Assembly (NCBI GenBank): GCA_012515235.1
Contig: JAAYYU010000255.1
Location: 1 to 64,000, forward strand
DNA length: 64,000 nucleotides
Direction of reading: 5' to 3'
Source of the DNA: Candidatus Anammoximicrobium sp.
GTDB lineage: Bacteria > Planctomycetota > Planctomycetia > Pirellulales > Pirellulaceae
Each line of letters starts with the position of its first letter. Within the stretch, counting starts at the first letter, position 1. Under the pieces are notes generated by a model. It made no database searches, was not told the origin of the DNA, and was given only the letters and a program-made list of their open reading frames with translations. A program made the translations under genes and the position numbers. Shown here one piece after another: positions 1-9,801 of this stretch.

Positions 1-500
1 ACCAGAAAGGCCCCCGCCCGTCGAACCCACCGCCACGGCGGAGCTTGCCTCCGCCGAGCGATGTTCAAGACCAGAAAGGCGCATTCGTTCTCTGGTTGTG
101 AACACCGTTCCACGCTGGCGAGCAGCGTGGTGACGACGGAAGGGAGGGACGCGAGAGGCGGTCTGGTTTTGAACACCGTTCCACGCTGACGAGCAGCGTG
201 GTGACGACGGAAGGGAGGGACGCGAGAGGCGGTCTGGTTTTGAACACCGTTCCACGCTGGCGAGCAGCGTGGTGACGACGGAAGGGGGGGACGCGAGGCG
301 AGGCGGTCTGGTTGTGAACACCGTTCCACGCTGGCGAGCAGCGTGGTGACGACGGAAGGGGGGGACGCGAGGCGAGGCGGTCTGGTTGTGAACACCGTTC
401 CACGCTGACGAGCAGCGTGGTGACGACGGAGGGGGGGACGCGAGGGGCGGCGGTCTGGTTGTGAACACCGTTCTACGCTGACAAGCAGCGTGGTGACTTG
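1..500. repeat. Tandem array of 69-74 bp repeats, each carrying an 8-bp-stem/5-nt-loop palindrome; six copies in one orientation plus a related inverted-orientation unit at the left edge
   Basis: GAACACCGTTCCACGCTG starts at ~100, 171, 242, 316, 390 and 463 (periods 71,71,74,74,73; the last copy reads TTCTACGCTG). Each unit contains CCACGCTG-(G/A)CGAG-CAGCGTGG. The left unit (1-69) contains CGGCGGAG-CTTGC-CTCCGCCG at 36-56. Confidence 0.9.
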
Positions 501-595
501 AGGCGACGCGACTGGGGATTCGCGGCTGCGCACGCATCAACCGGATGAACCTATTGTCGTCGCCATCTTGCGTCCTTGACACGCGTCCGCGATGC

Positions 596-623
596 TTGCG
601 TCCCGTGCCGGATCAGATAAAAT
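596..623 (+). promoter_or_regulatory. Candidate sigma-70 type promoter upstream of the GH-like gene
   Basis: TTGCGT (596-601), 16-bp spacer, TAAAAT (618-623), start codon at 668. Confidence 0.4.
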
Positions 624-667
624 CCAGAGGCGGATCTTTCCGTTTCGGCCATCAGGAGCCACGTGCC

Positions 668-2167
668 ATGAAGCCTCTGTCGCTGATTGCTCGCCCGCGT
701 GCTGCTTGGGCCATCCTGCTGACGGCGTCCGCCTGGGCCGCCTTCGGCGACGCTGGAGCGTCTGCTGCCGATGCATCTACCGCAAACGCGGCAGTAAGAT
801 CGCTGGCCACGCAGGACGGCCTGACGCATTACGTGCGGGTCAGCCCGCGCGATTCCCGCTACTTGGAACTGTCCGACGGCACGCCCTACATCCCCAACGG
901 CTTGAACATGATTCATCCGGGCGGCAGCCCTGCGACGGAAGCCGGCATGGCCCAGATGGAGAAATGGATGAAAGCCCTGGCGGATAACGGCGGCAACTAC
1001 ATCCGCATCTGGATCAGTTCCCCGTTCTGGAACGCGGAACACGAGCAGGCCGGCGTGTTTGACGAATCGCGGGCTCAACGCATCGACGCACTGCTGAAGT
1101 TGGCCCGCCGCTACGGCATCCGGGTCAAGATGACCATCGAGCATTTCCGCGAGATCGATCCCGACCAGGTCCGGCAACCGTGGGCCTCGAAACCGCTGCA
1201 CCACGTGTCGCGCGGCGGCACGGCCAAGGACATGCCGGACTGGCTGGGCAACGAACAGAGCCGGGCCCAGTTCCGGCGCAAGCTGGGTTGGCTGCAGCAG
1301 CGGTTCGGCGACCAGCCGGTCGTCTTTGCGTGGGAACTGTGGAACGAAATCAACGCCGTCCGCGGCGGCGACTATCTGGCTTGGTCGGAAGCCATGTTGC
1401 CGGAGCTGAAACGGAGGTTCCCCAAGAACATGACGCTGCAGAGTCTGGGCAGCTTCGACAGCGACTGGGCCTTCAAGCCCTATCGGCGTCTGTGCCAACT
1501 GACGGACAACGACGTGGCCCAGGTCCATCGCTATCTCGACCCGGGCGCCCCGCTGGCGATCTGCCACGGGCCGGTGGACGTGCTGGCCGCCGACGCGGTC
1601 CGCGAACTGCTGGCCATGCAGCCCGGCCGGCCGGTGATCCTGGCCGAGGGCGGTGCGGTCGAACCGCGGCACACGGGTCCGTTCAAGCTGTACGCCAAGG
1701 ACCGGGCGGGGATCATTTTGCACGACGTGATCTTCGCGCCGTTTTTTGCAGGCGCCGCCGGCGCGGGCCAGTGCTGGCATTGGGGCGAGTACGTGGACAA
1801 GAACAACCTTTGGCACCAGTTTCGCGCGTTCGCCGACACGGTGTGCGGGATCGATCCGGCGGCCGAGCGTTTTCAGCCGCTGATGGTGGCCCATCCGCGG
1901 CTGCGCGTGTACGCGCTCCGCGGCCAGAAGACCGCGTTGGTCTGGTGCCGGGACACGGCGAACACATGGCAGGCCGAACTCCAGGAGAACCGCGCCCCGG
2001 AGGAACTGCGGGACGTCGTCGTGCCGTTGCAGGAGGTCTGGCCGCCGGGCGCCGGCGTGGCGCGGGCCTACGATCCGTGGAAGAAAGCCTGGGCCGACGC
2101 GCCGCTGGAGGATCGTGCGGTACGATTGCCGGTCTTCACCCGCTCCATGATCGTGCGCATCCAATGA
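668..2167 (+). CDS. Exported glycoside-hydrolase-like TIM-barrel protein (cellulase/mannanase-like)
   Basis: Signal peptide MKPLSLIARPRAAWAILLTASAWAAFG; FAWELWNEIN motif typical of GH5/GH39-like acid-base region; later EGGAVE. Start chosen internal to ORF 545..2167. Confidence 0.6.
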   Translation: MKPLSLIARPRAAWAILLTASAWAAFGDAGASAADASTANAAVRSLATQDGLTHYVRVSPRDSRYLELSDGTPYIPNGLNMIHPGGSPATEAGMAQMEKWMKALADNGGNYIRIWISSPFWNAEHEQAGVFDESRAQRIDALLKLARRYGIRVKMTIEHFREIDPDQVRQPWASKPLHHVSRGGTAKDMPDWLGNEQSRAQFRRKLGWLQQRFGDQPVVFAWELWNEINAVRGGDYLAWSEAMLPELKRRFPKNMTLQSLGSFDSDWAFKPYRRLCQLTDNDVAQVHRYLDPGAPLAICHGPVDVLAADAVRELLAMQPGRPVILAEGGAVEPRHTGPFKLYAKDRAGIILHDVIFAPFFAGAAGAGQCWHWGEYVDKNNLWHQFRAFADTVCGIDPAAERFQPLMVAHPRLRVYALRGQKTALVWCRDTANTWQAELQENRAPEELRDVVVPLQEVWPPGAGVARAYDPWKKAWADAPLEDRAVRLPVFTRSMIVRIQ

Positions 2168-2324
2168 GGAGTTGGCGGCTGTCGTAAAGATAGGTGTTCC
2201 GAAACAGCCGGGCGGGCGGCCCTGCCTTACCACGGCTTGCGGCGGTGGGTCCGCGGCAACGCCCTGGGGACACCGTGGGCAAGCCGGAACGTCGTGACGG
2301 CATCGAAAGGGAAGGAAGGGACTG

Positions 2325-3332
2325 GTGCCAGGTTTAATGCGTACCGTTCGGCGACTTCGGCTGGGGGATTTCCCCTACGCCAGCGTGCTGGTCATTTCAC
2401 CGCATCCGGATGATTCCGTGCTCGGCTGCGGCGGCCTGGTGTTCAAGCTGACCAGCCATCGGGAGACCCGCGGTCGGGTCAAGGTCACCGTGTTCTCCAT
2501 GACGCCCGGCTATCATGGCGTCGACGCGGATTTCTTTCGCGATTACGCGGCGGTCGGCAGGGAAAACCTGCTCCGCTGGCCCGGGGTGCCGGAGGCCGCC
2601 TTGGAGGATGACACTCGGCTGATCGCCGCCCTGCGGGAGTGCCTGGGCGACGATTTCGACCTGTACGGCAACCCTGGCGCAGACGATCAGACGAAGTTGG
2701 AGAACGTCGTGCGGACCGCGATCCGATTTGGCGAAAGCAGCCGCGAGGTCGAGACCCTCGGCCTGACCCATCCGGCGGCCTTGCGTTTTCTAGCGCTGCC
2801 GCGTTTGTACTTTAAGTGCCTTTGTCCGGCAGAACTCGTCCGCCTGCGGGAGGAGTTGAACCAGGCCGCGGATCCAACGAACGGCAATCTGCTCCTGGTG
2901 CCGCACCCGGATGATCCTCAGCCCGCTCATCAGGCCGTGACCGAAGCGGCCCTGCGCGCCCTGGACCCCGCGTTGAACTGGCACATCTGGTACTACCCCA
3001 GTCCCTGGTACCGGATGCCGCCCTGCACGATCGACGCCATCGTGCCCTTGAACGACGAAGAGTTGTATCGCAAACGGGCCGCGGCGGAAACGCACCGCTC
3101 GCAGACGATTCGCACTCCGTACGGCAAGTACGTGATGTCCGGGGCCAGCATGAACGCCGACATCCTGCCGGAACTGCTGCTCGGCTTCGGCGGCCGCAGC
3201 ACGAACGCGTTCGGCAAGTACTGCGAAGTCTTTCAGATGCGGCTGCCGGCGTTCTATTCGTGCCAGCCGACGCAGGGCGAATTGCTGATCTGCTCGGACG
3301 ATGCGCCGTCGGCGGGGCGAGGCATCCCGTAA
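2325..3332 (+). CDS. PIG-L/LmbE family deacetylase
   Basis: VISPHPDDSVLGCGG N-terminal motif and second LVPHPDDPQPAHQAV motif. Confidence 0.75.
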   Translation: MPGLMRTVRRLRLGDFPYASVLVISPHPDDSVLGCGGLVFKLTSHRETRGRVKVTVFSMTPGYHGVDADFFRDYAAVGRENLLRWPGVPEAALEDDTRLIAALRECLGDDFDLYGNPGADDQTKLENVVRTAIRFGESSREVETLGLTHPAALRFLALPRLYFKCLCPAELVRLREELNQAADPTNGNLLLVPHPDDPQPAHQAVTEAALRALDPALNWHIWYYPSPWYRMPPCTIDAIVPLNDEELYRKRAAAETHRSQTIRTPYGKYVMSGASMNADILPELLLGFGGRSTNAFGKYCEVFQMRLPAFYSCQPTQGELLICSDDAPSAGRGIP

Positions 3333-3357
3333 CGCCCGCCGCCGCAGACGCTCCGCT

Positions 3358-4389
3358 TCAGAATTTCCCGCTGCGGACCTGGAAGTGCGTCGGCTTGCCG
3401 AGACACTCGCCGCCGCGGCGGACCCAGTCTGCGGTCCAACGGAGCAGCGTTTCGGTGTCCACGCTGATCTCGCCCAGCAACCGGTGCCCGGCGGTTCCGT
3501 CGTTCAGGTAGGCCGTCGAACCTTCCTGGCCGGCGAAGCGGACGCGTTTGCCCATCAGGCGTCCAAATTGCTCCGCCACGTCGCGGACGCGGAGGAATTC
3601 GGGGCCCGCGACGTTGACGATCCGAGCGGGGACCGCCGTGTGCGCCAGCGCAGAGAGCGTCATGGCGTTGGCGTCCGCTTGCCAGATGACGTTGAACAGG
3701 GGCGTCGAAACCTCTACGGATTGCTCCTGGAAGACCGCCTGGGCGATGTCCACCAGAACGCCGTAGCGCATTTCGGTGGCATAGTTCAACCGCAGCAACG
3801 CGGTGGGAATCTGATCGCGGTCGCTGAAGTACTGCAGCGTCCGTTCTCGGCCCAGGACGGTCATCGCATACTCGCCGACCGGGCCGACCTCGTCCGTTTC
3901 TTTCGAGCCGCCGCTGTCCAGCGGCACCAGCGGATACACGTTGCCGCTGGAGAACGCAACAATCCGGCTCTGCCGGAACCGGCGGCAGACCAGGGCCGGG
4001 GCGTAACAGTTCATCGCCCAAGCCATGGCCGGATTGCGGCTGGCGCCGAACTTCATGCCCGACATGAAAACCACGTTCGGCACGTCCGGCAAGGCTTCGA
4101 TGGAAGCTTCGTCCAACAAATCGCCGACGATCGTCTCGACGCCCCAACGTTCCAGCCGTTCGCGCAGCGCGGCGTCGGAAAACCGGGACATGCCGATCAC
4201 GCGGCGCGCCACGCCCGCTTGCTCCGAAGCCCGCTTGGCCATCCGCGCCAGCGTCGGTCCCATCTTGCCTCCCACGCCCAGAATCAACAGGTCGCCCTGG
4301 ATCGCGGCCAGCGCTTCCACGGCCTTCGGGCTGGGTAAACTGAGCAGTTCTTCCAAGGCTTCCACGGTTTGGGGGGCGTCGCGATTCAT
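3358..4389 (-). CDS. NAD-dependent epimerase/dehydratase (SDR-like)
   Basis: GDLLILGVGGKMGPTLARMAKRA nucleotide-binding motif, VAFSSGNVYP; start at MNRDAPQTVEAL. Confidence 0.65.
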   Translation of the reverse strand: MNRDAPQTVEALEELLSLPSPKAVEALAAIQGDLLILGVGGKMGPTLARMAKRASEQAGVARRVIGMSRFSDAALRERLERWGVETIVGDLLDEASIEALPDVPNVVFMSGMKFGASRNPAMAWAMNCYAPALVCRRFRQSRIVAFSSGNVYPLVPLDSGGSKETDEVGPVGEYAMTVLGRERTLQYFSDRDQIPTALLRLNYATEMRYGVLVDIAQAVFQEQSVEVSTPLFNVIWQADANAMTLSALAHTAVPARIVNVAGPEFLRVRDVAEQFGRLMGKRVRFAGQEGSTAYLNDGTAGHRLLGEISVDTETLLRWTADWVRRGGECLGKPTHFQVRSGKF

Positions 4390-4638
4390 GGGCACTCCAA
4401 GTTCGATGGCTGGAACGAAGCGATCAAGCCCGGACCGACCGCGGGCTTGCACGCCTGGTTGCGATCGTCGCCGGGCCGCGGCTGATTATAGCAGGCTGCC
4501 CGCGGGATGGCAGCCGTGATCCGGGCGGAGCACGCAGCGGAGATTCGCAGGCCCTCGGCAGCGGCGGTTGTGGAAAGGGCCATCCGACGCATAGAATCAG
4601 CACATCAAAGTGCTTCGAGTCGGCGGAAAGGCAGTGAC

Positions 4639-5979
4639 ATGGCGATAGCGCAAGTGGCAATCGTGGGGCGACCCAACGTGGGCAAATCCAGCATCCTCAA
4701 TTGGCTGGCCGGCAGGCGGCTGGCGATTGTCGATGACATGGCCGGCGTCACGCGCGACCGCATGACGCACGCACTGGAACATGAAGGCCGGGGTTTCGAG
4801 TTGGTGGACACCGGCGGCATCGGCATCAACGACGTCGACGATTTGACTTGGGAAATCGAACAGCAGATCGAGTATGCTCTGGCTACCGCCGACCTGGTGA
4901 TGTTCGTGGTCGATGCCCGCACCGGCCTGGTGCCGCTGGATCAGGAAGTCGCCGCCCGCTTGCGTTCGCTCAAGAAACCGGTGCTCCTGGTCGCCAACAA
5001 GGTGGACAGCGAGAAACTCGAACCGCAAGCGGACGAATTCTATCGCCTGGGGGCGGACGAGGTCCTCCGGGTCAGCACGCAACAGAACCGCAACCGGACG
5101 GCTTTGCTGGACGCGATCGTCGAGCGATTGCCCGCAGCCAGCACCGGACCCGAACCGGAGCCGGTCATGAAAATGGCCATCGTCGGCCGCCGCAACGTGG
5201 GCAAGAGCACGTTCATCAATACGCTGGTCAACCGCCCGCGGATGATCGTCAGCGAGGTACCCGGCACGACGCGCGACAGCGTCGACGTCAAATTCGAACT
5301 GGACGGCAAGCCGTTCATGGCGATCGACACGCCGGGCGTCCGCAAACGCAAGAGCATCCGCCGCGATATCGAATACTACGGCCTGCACCGCGCCCAGCGC
5401 AGCATTCGCCGAGCCGACGTCGTACTGATGTTCTTCGACGCCCAGGAGAAGGTCAGCACCGTCGATCGGCAACTGGTCCACTACATCGAAGAGAACCACA
5501 AGCCGTGCCTGTTCGTCGTCAACAAGTGGGACCTGTTGGCCGACAAACACGCGACCGGCGAGTGGGCGGAATACCTGGACCAGACCTTTCCCACGATGGC
5601 CTACGTGCCGATCGCGTTCATCACCGCGCAGACCGGCAAGAACGTCAAGAAGCTGATCAACCACGCCCAAATGCTGTTCAAACAATCGCTCGCGCGGCTA
5701 AGCACCGGCGAGTTGAACCGGTTGATCAAGCGGGCGTTGGAACTGCACCCGCCGCCCATGAACCGCACGTGGCGGCCGAAGGTCTATTACGCCACTCAAA
5801 CGGCCGTCCAACCGCCGACCATCGTGCTGATGTGCAACGATCCGAAGGCCTTTTCAGCCAGCTACCGCCGGTACCTGCTGGCCGCCCTCCGGGACAACGT
5901 CGAGTTTGCCGAAGTGCCGATCCGCCTGTTTTTCGACAAGCGGGAGAGCGAGCCTCGGCGCGCCAAACGGGGCGAGTGA
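4639..5979 (+). CDS. der: Ribosome biogenesis GTPase Der (EngA), two tandem G domains
   Basis: VAIVGRPNVGKSSILNWLAG and MAIVGRRNVGKSTFINTLVN; NKVD and NKWD; C-terminal KH-like domain. Confidence 0.95.
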   Translation: MAIAQVAIVGRPNVGKSSILNWLAGRRLAIVDDMAGVTRDRMTHALEHEGRGFELVDTGGIGINDVDDLTWEIEQQIEYALATADLVMFVVDARTGLVPLDQEVAARLRSLKKPVLLVANKVDSEKLEPQADEFYRLGADEVLRVSTQQNRNRTALLDAIVERLPAASTGPEPEPVMKMAIVGRRNVGKSTFINTLVNRPRMIVSEVPGTTRDSVDVKFELDGKPFMAIDTPGVRKRKSIRRDIEYYGLHRAQRSIRRADVVLMFFDAQEKVSTVDRQLVHYIEENHKPCLFVVNKWDLLADKHATGEWAEYLDQTFPTMAYVPIAFITAQTGKNVKKLINHAQMLFKQSLARLSTGELNRLIKRALELHPPPMNRTWRPKVYYATQTAVQPPTIVLMCNDPKAFSASYRRYLLAALRDNVEFAEVPIRLFFDKRESEPRRAKRGE

Positions 5980-6175
5980 ATAGGTGCCTGCCAGCGGTGC
6001 TGTCAACCGCAGGGGTGTCAGCCTGCGCGACGGTCGCTGTGGCGGGCCTGGGGGGATGGCAAAGTTGCTGCGCGGTGTGAGGCCCGTGTCCCAGGCCAAC
6101 GGGTCAGGTGCTGACGGCGACTCAACATCCTTGTTCATCACGGTTTGCGACGACCGGCTGAGGCCAGAATCCGGC

Positions 6176-6204
6176 TTGTTTCCGGCCTGACAGGTGCCTA
6201 TAAT
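6176..6204 (+). promoter_or_regulatory. Candidate sigma-70 promoter of the OstA/LptD-like gene
   Basis: TTGTTT (6176-6181), 17-bp spacer, perfect TATAAT (6199-6204). Confidence 0.5.
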
Positions 6205-6257
6205 CCCGCCCCGACGGAAGTTATGTCTCGTCTTTTCGCGGCCGAAGTCTCGTCGCG

Positions 6258-9200
6258 ATGCGCCCACGGGAAACGTGGAAGCATGGCCGACCGCGCAGTT
6301 GTGGACCAGGCAAGGATGCCCTGACACTGAAGCCGCCCGTCGCGTTCATCCGCCGCTTAACGAGGCGCGCAAGGACGTGGTCCTGCGCCGGCGCTAGCGG
6401 TGCGCGCCGGCTCGCTTGGGCCGGCCTCGTCGTGTTGGCCTGCGACGGACACGGGGCTGGCTCCGAGCCCGCGGCAGCGACGCCCGTTGCCGGCGCGCAC
6501 GCTGCGGTTGCCGCCGAGCCCGTGGCCGCGGCCCCGATCGCGCTGCCCGTCCCGCCGGAAAGCTCGCGCGTACTGGCCCGCGCTCAGCACGCCAACTGGT
6601 GGCAGGACGGCGAGTACGAGGTTTGGGTGCTGCGGGGAGCTTGCGAGATTGCCCAAGGCAATTTGACCGCCCGCAGCGAGGAAGCCGTGTTGTGGGTCAA
6701 GCCTCCGGACACCTTCAACGGCGAACTGGGCTGCGTGCTGGCCTACCTGGAAGGCGATGTGTGCGTCGAGTCCAGCCGCCTGGGGGCGGTCCATTCGGCG
6801 ACGCAGCGTCCGGCAGACACGGTCCGGGCCAATCAATGGTTCGGCCGTTTTTACAGTTCGACCGCCATCCGCGTCACCGCGCCCAGCACGAGTTTTGAGC
6901 CGCAAGTCAAGCCGGCGGTGTACGAACGCGGCCGCCAGGCTCACGAAACGGAAGCCGCCAGCGCGGTGCGCCAAGCCCAATTCTCGCCGCGGCTGCCGGG
7001 CTGGGTGCCGCCCGCGCCGCCGACCGCGCCCGGCGTCCCCTGGTCGCCCTCCGGTTCGATCCCGTGGCCCTCGCTCGGCACTCCTCCCGCGCCGTCGCTC
7101 CCGCCTTCTCCCGAAACCGTGCCGCCACCGCAGGCCGAAGGCCGTCCCGCCGTGCGCCGCATTGCCATCCGCTCGCGAAGCAACGTGCGGATGCAGGCCA
7201 AGGTGTTTCCCAGCCCGGACGGCAGCGAAACGATCGCCGTGATCACCTCCGGCGTCAACGTGCTGGTCGACGGCATCCAGAACGTGCCCGGCCTGGCGGA
7301 CGGCAAGATCGACATCGAGACGGACCGGATCGTCATCTGGACGTCGCGGCTGGACACGCTGAACCTCAGCGGCCAGGCATCGGGCGAAGCGGTACAGCCC
7401 AAGGACGCACCGCTGGAGTTCTACCTGGAAGGCAACATCGTCTTTCGCGAAGGCGACCGCGTGATCTACGCCGAGCGGATGTATTACAACGTCCGGCAGC
7501 AGTACGGGATCGTGCTGAACGCCGAAGTCCTGACTCCGGCGCCGGGCTACCAAGGGCTGATTCGGCTGAAGGCCGAGGTGCTTCAGCAACTGGACCAGCA
7601 CAACTTCCGCGCGCTCAACGGCGCCGTCACCTCCAGCCGCATCGGCGTGCCCCGTTATTGGCTGCAGGCGGGCGAGGTCACTTTCCGCGACGTGCAGACC
7701 CCGCGCACCGATCCGGCGACCGGGCAGTTCGCCGTCGATCCCGAGACCGGCGAACCAGCGGTCGCGCACCAGTACCTGGCGACCAGCCGCAACAATTTCC
7801 TGTTCCTCGGCGGCCTTCCCGTCCTGTACTGGCCCGTGATGGCGACCGACCTGGCCAAGCCGAACTTTTACCTGGACGGCCTCCGCGTCAAGCACGACAA
7901 CGTCTTCGGGACTCAGGCCATGGCCGATTGGGACGTGTACCAGTTGCTGGGCATCCGCCAGCCGCCGGCCGGGACCGATTGGACGTTGTCGACGGACTAT
8001 CTGAGCGATCGCGGTTTTGCGCTGGGCACCAATTTGAGTTACGACCGGTACGGTTTTCTGGCCCTTCCCGGCGCGGTGGAGGGCGCGTTCGACGCCTGGG
8101 GCATCCACGACACCGGCCAGGACGACCTGGGACGCGATCGGCGCAACATCATGCCCTCGACCGAGGACCGGGGCCGCGTCTTGTGGCAGCATCGTCACGC
8201 GCTGCCCGGCGGCTTCCAGTTCACTGCCGAAGTGGGCTGGATCAGCGACCGCAATTTTCTGGAGCAGTATTTCGAGCAGGAATGGGACGAGCGCAAGGAC
8301 CAGATCACGGGCTTGGAACTGAAGCGTTACCTGGCGAACAGCAGCTGGAGCATCACGGCCGATGCGCGGCTGAACGACTTCTTGACGCAGACGGAGCGGC
8401 TGCCGCGGTTCGACCATTTCTGGCTGGGGCAAGACCTGTTCCAAGTCTTGACCTGGTCCGCCCATTCGTTCGTCGGTTACGAACGTCTGCGGAACGCCAC
8501 GTTGCCGTCGCCGCTGGAGGAGCCCGCGCAAGCGTCCCTGCCGTGGGAACAGGACGGTCTGGGCACACGCTACGACGATCGCGAGGGCCTGACGGCCGCC
8601 ACCCGGCAGGAGTTGGATCTGCCGCTGCCGGTAGGGCCCGTCAAGCTGGTGCCGTACGCGCTGGGGGAACTGGCCTATTGGCACGAGGACGTCGACGGGG
8701 CGGAGGTTCAGCGGGCTTACGGGCAGCTGGGCATCCGCGGCAGTTTGCCCTTTTGGTCCGTCAATTCCCAGGTGCAGAGCCCCTTGTGGAATCTGAACGG
8801 CCTGGCCCACAAAGTCGTCTTGGACGCGGATTTCTTCTGGGCGGACGCCAGCCAAGAATACGGTCTGCTGCCGCTGTACGCCCCGCTGGACGACGACGCC
8901 ACGGAGCATTTCCAGCGACGTTTCATCCAGGACCTGTACGGCGGCACGGCGGGCTTGCCGCTGCCGTTCTCGGCCCCGAACTATGCCTTCCGCAGCGGCC
9001 TGCAGCGTTGGGTCACCGCGCCCAGCAACGAAATCGCCGACGACCTGATGATCGCCCAAGTCGGCGTGCGGCAGCGGTGGCAGACCAAGCGCGGCCAGCC
9101 CGGCCAGGAGCGGGTCATCGACTGGATCTCGCTGGACGTCGAAGGCTCGTTCTTTCCCGACCAGGACCGCGACAACTTCGGCCAGTTGCTGGGCCTGGTC

Positions 9201-9647
9201 AACTACGACTTCAGCTGGCACGTGGGGGACCGAGTTTCCGTGCTCTCCGACGGCTTCTTTGATTTCTTTTCGGACGGGCTGCAGACCGCGTCGGTGGGCG
9301 CCATGCTGACACGGCCCCTGCGCGGCGACGTGTATTTGGGCTTCCGCGCCGTGGAGGGCCCGTTTTCCGCCCGATTGCTGCACGCCGCCGTCAATTATCG
9401 CCTCAGCGAAAAATGGATTCTCAACGCGGGCGGCGTGCTCGACCTGGGCGACACGGGCAATATCGGCGAGCGGATCGGCGTGACGCGAGTCGGCGAGTCG
9501 CTGTTGGTGCGCGTGGGCGTGAACGTCGATTACAGCCGGGACAATGTCGGGGCCTTCTTTGCGATCGAACCGAGGTTCCTCCGCGGACGCCTGGCAAAAA
9601 CCGGCGGCGTGCCCATCCCGCCCGCCGGCGCGTTCGGGCTGGAATGA
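6258..9647 (+). CDS. LptD/OstA-like outer-membrane beta-barrel protein
   Basis: OstA-like repeats (GNIVFREGDRVIYAERMYYNVRQQYGIVLNAEV), proline-rich linker, long beta-strand-rich C-terminal region; exact start uncertain. Confidence 0.6.
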   Translation: MRPRETWKHGRPRSCGPGKDALTLKPPVAFIRRLTRRARTWSCAGASGARRLAWAGLVVLACDGHGAGSEPAAATPVAGAHAAVAAEPVAAAPIALPVPPESSRVLARAQHANWWQDGEYEVWVLRGACEIAQGNLTARSEEAVLWVKPPDTFNGELGCVLAYLEGDVCVESSRLGAVHSATQRPADTVRANQWFGRFYSSTAIRVTAPSTSFEPQVKPAVYERGRQAHETEAASAVRQAQFSPRLPGWVPPAPPTAPGVPWSPSGSIPWPSLGTPPAPSLPPSPETVPPPQAEGRPAVRRIAIRSRSNVRMQAKVFPSPDGSETIAVITSGVNVLVDGIQNVPGLADGKIDIETDRIVIWTSRLDTLNLSGQASGEAVQPKDAPLEFYLEGNIVFREGDRVIYAERMYYNVRQQYGIVLNAEVLTPAPGYQGLIRLKAEVLQQLDQHNFRALNGAVTSSRIGVPRYWLQAGEVTFRDVQTPRTDPATGQFAVDPETGEPAVAHQYLATSRNNFLFLGGLPVLYWPVMATDLAKPNFYLDGLRVKHDNVFGTQAMADWDVYQLLGIRQPPAGTDWTLSTDYLSDRGFALGTNLSYDRYGFLALPGAVEGAFDAWGIHDTGQDDLGRDRRNIMPSTEDRGRVLWQHRHALPGGFQFTAEVGWISDRNFLEQYFEQEWDERKDQITGLELKRYLANSSWSITADARLNDFLTQTERLPRFDHFWLGQDLFQVLTWSAHSFVGYERLRNATLPSPLEEPAQASLPWEQDGLGTRYDDREGLTAATRQELDLPLPVGPVKLVPYALGELAYWHEDVDGAEVQRAYGQLGIRGSLPFWSVNSQVQSPLWNLNGLAHKVVLDADFFWADASQEYGLLPLYAPLDDDATEHFQRRFIQDLYGGTAGLPLPFSAPNYAFRSGLQRWVTAPSNEIADDLMIAQVGVRQRWQTKRGQPGQERVIDWISLDVEGSFFPDQDRDNFGQLLGLVNYDFSWHVGDRVSVLSDGFFDFFSDGLQTASVGAMLTRPLRGDVYLGFRAVEGPFSARLLHAAVNYRLSEKWILNAGGVLDLGDTGNIGERIGVTRVGESLLVRVGVNVDYSRDNVGAFFAIEPRFLRGRLAKTGGVPIPPAGAFGLE

Positions 9648-9663
9648 CGGCCTCAGCACTGGA

Positions 9664-9684
9664 GGCTCGGTTCAACGCCGAGCC
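9664..9684. terminator. Hairpin downstream of the OstA-like gene
   Basis: GGCTCGG-TTCAACG-CCGAGCC perfect inverted repeat 17 bp after the stop. Confidence 0.4.
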
Positions 9685-9733
9685 GATGAAGGACGAAGGA
9701 CGAAGGACAAAAGATTAAGGTTGGACGAAGCGG

Positions 9734-9762
9734 CGGGGGGCTCGTTTCAGCGGCGCCCCCCG
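9734..9762. terminator. GC-rich hairpin in the convergent intergenic region (possible bidirectional terminator)
   Basis: CGGGGGGC (9734-9741) ... GCCCCCCG (9755-9762) between convergent genes ending at 9647 and 9802. Confidence 0.4.
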
Positions 9763-9801
9763 GAGTGTGCGGGAAAGGCCGGCATCGGCCGGGACGCATT
9801 C

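Noticed and set aside
1-500. Possible CRISPR array at the left edge
   Set aside because: The entire 71-74 bp unit repeats with no unique spacers, and no cas genes are present.
551-2233. 560-aa minus-strand ORF opposite the GH-like gene
   Set aside because: Shadow ORF; the plus strand has a signal peptide and catalytic-type motif.
6357-9659. 1100-aa antisense ORF on the minus strand
   Set aside because: Shadow ORF of the high-GC OstA-like gene; composition is Arg/Gln/Gly/His-rich with no recognisable domain.
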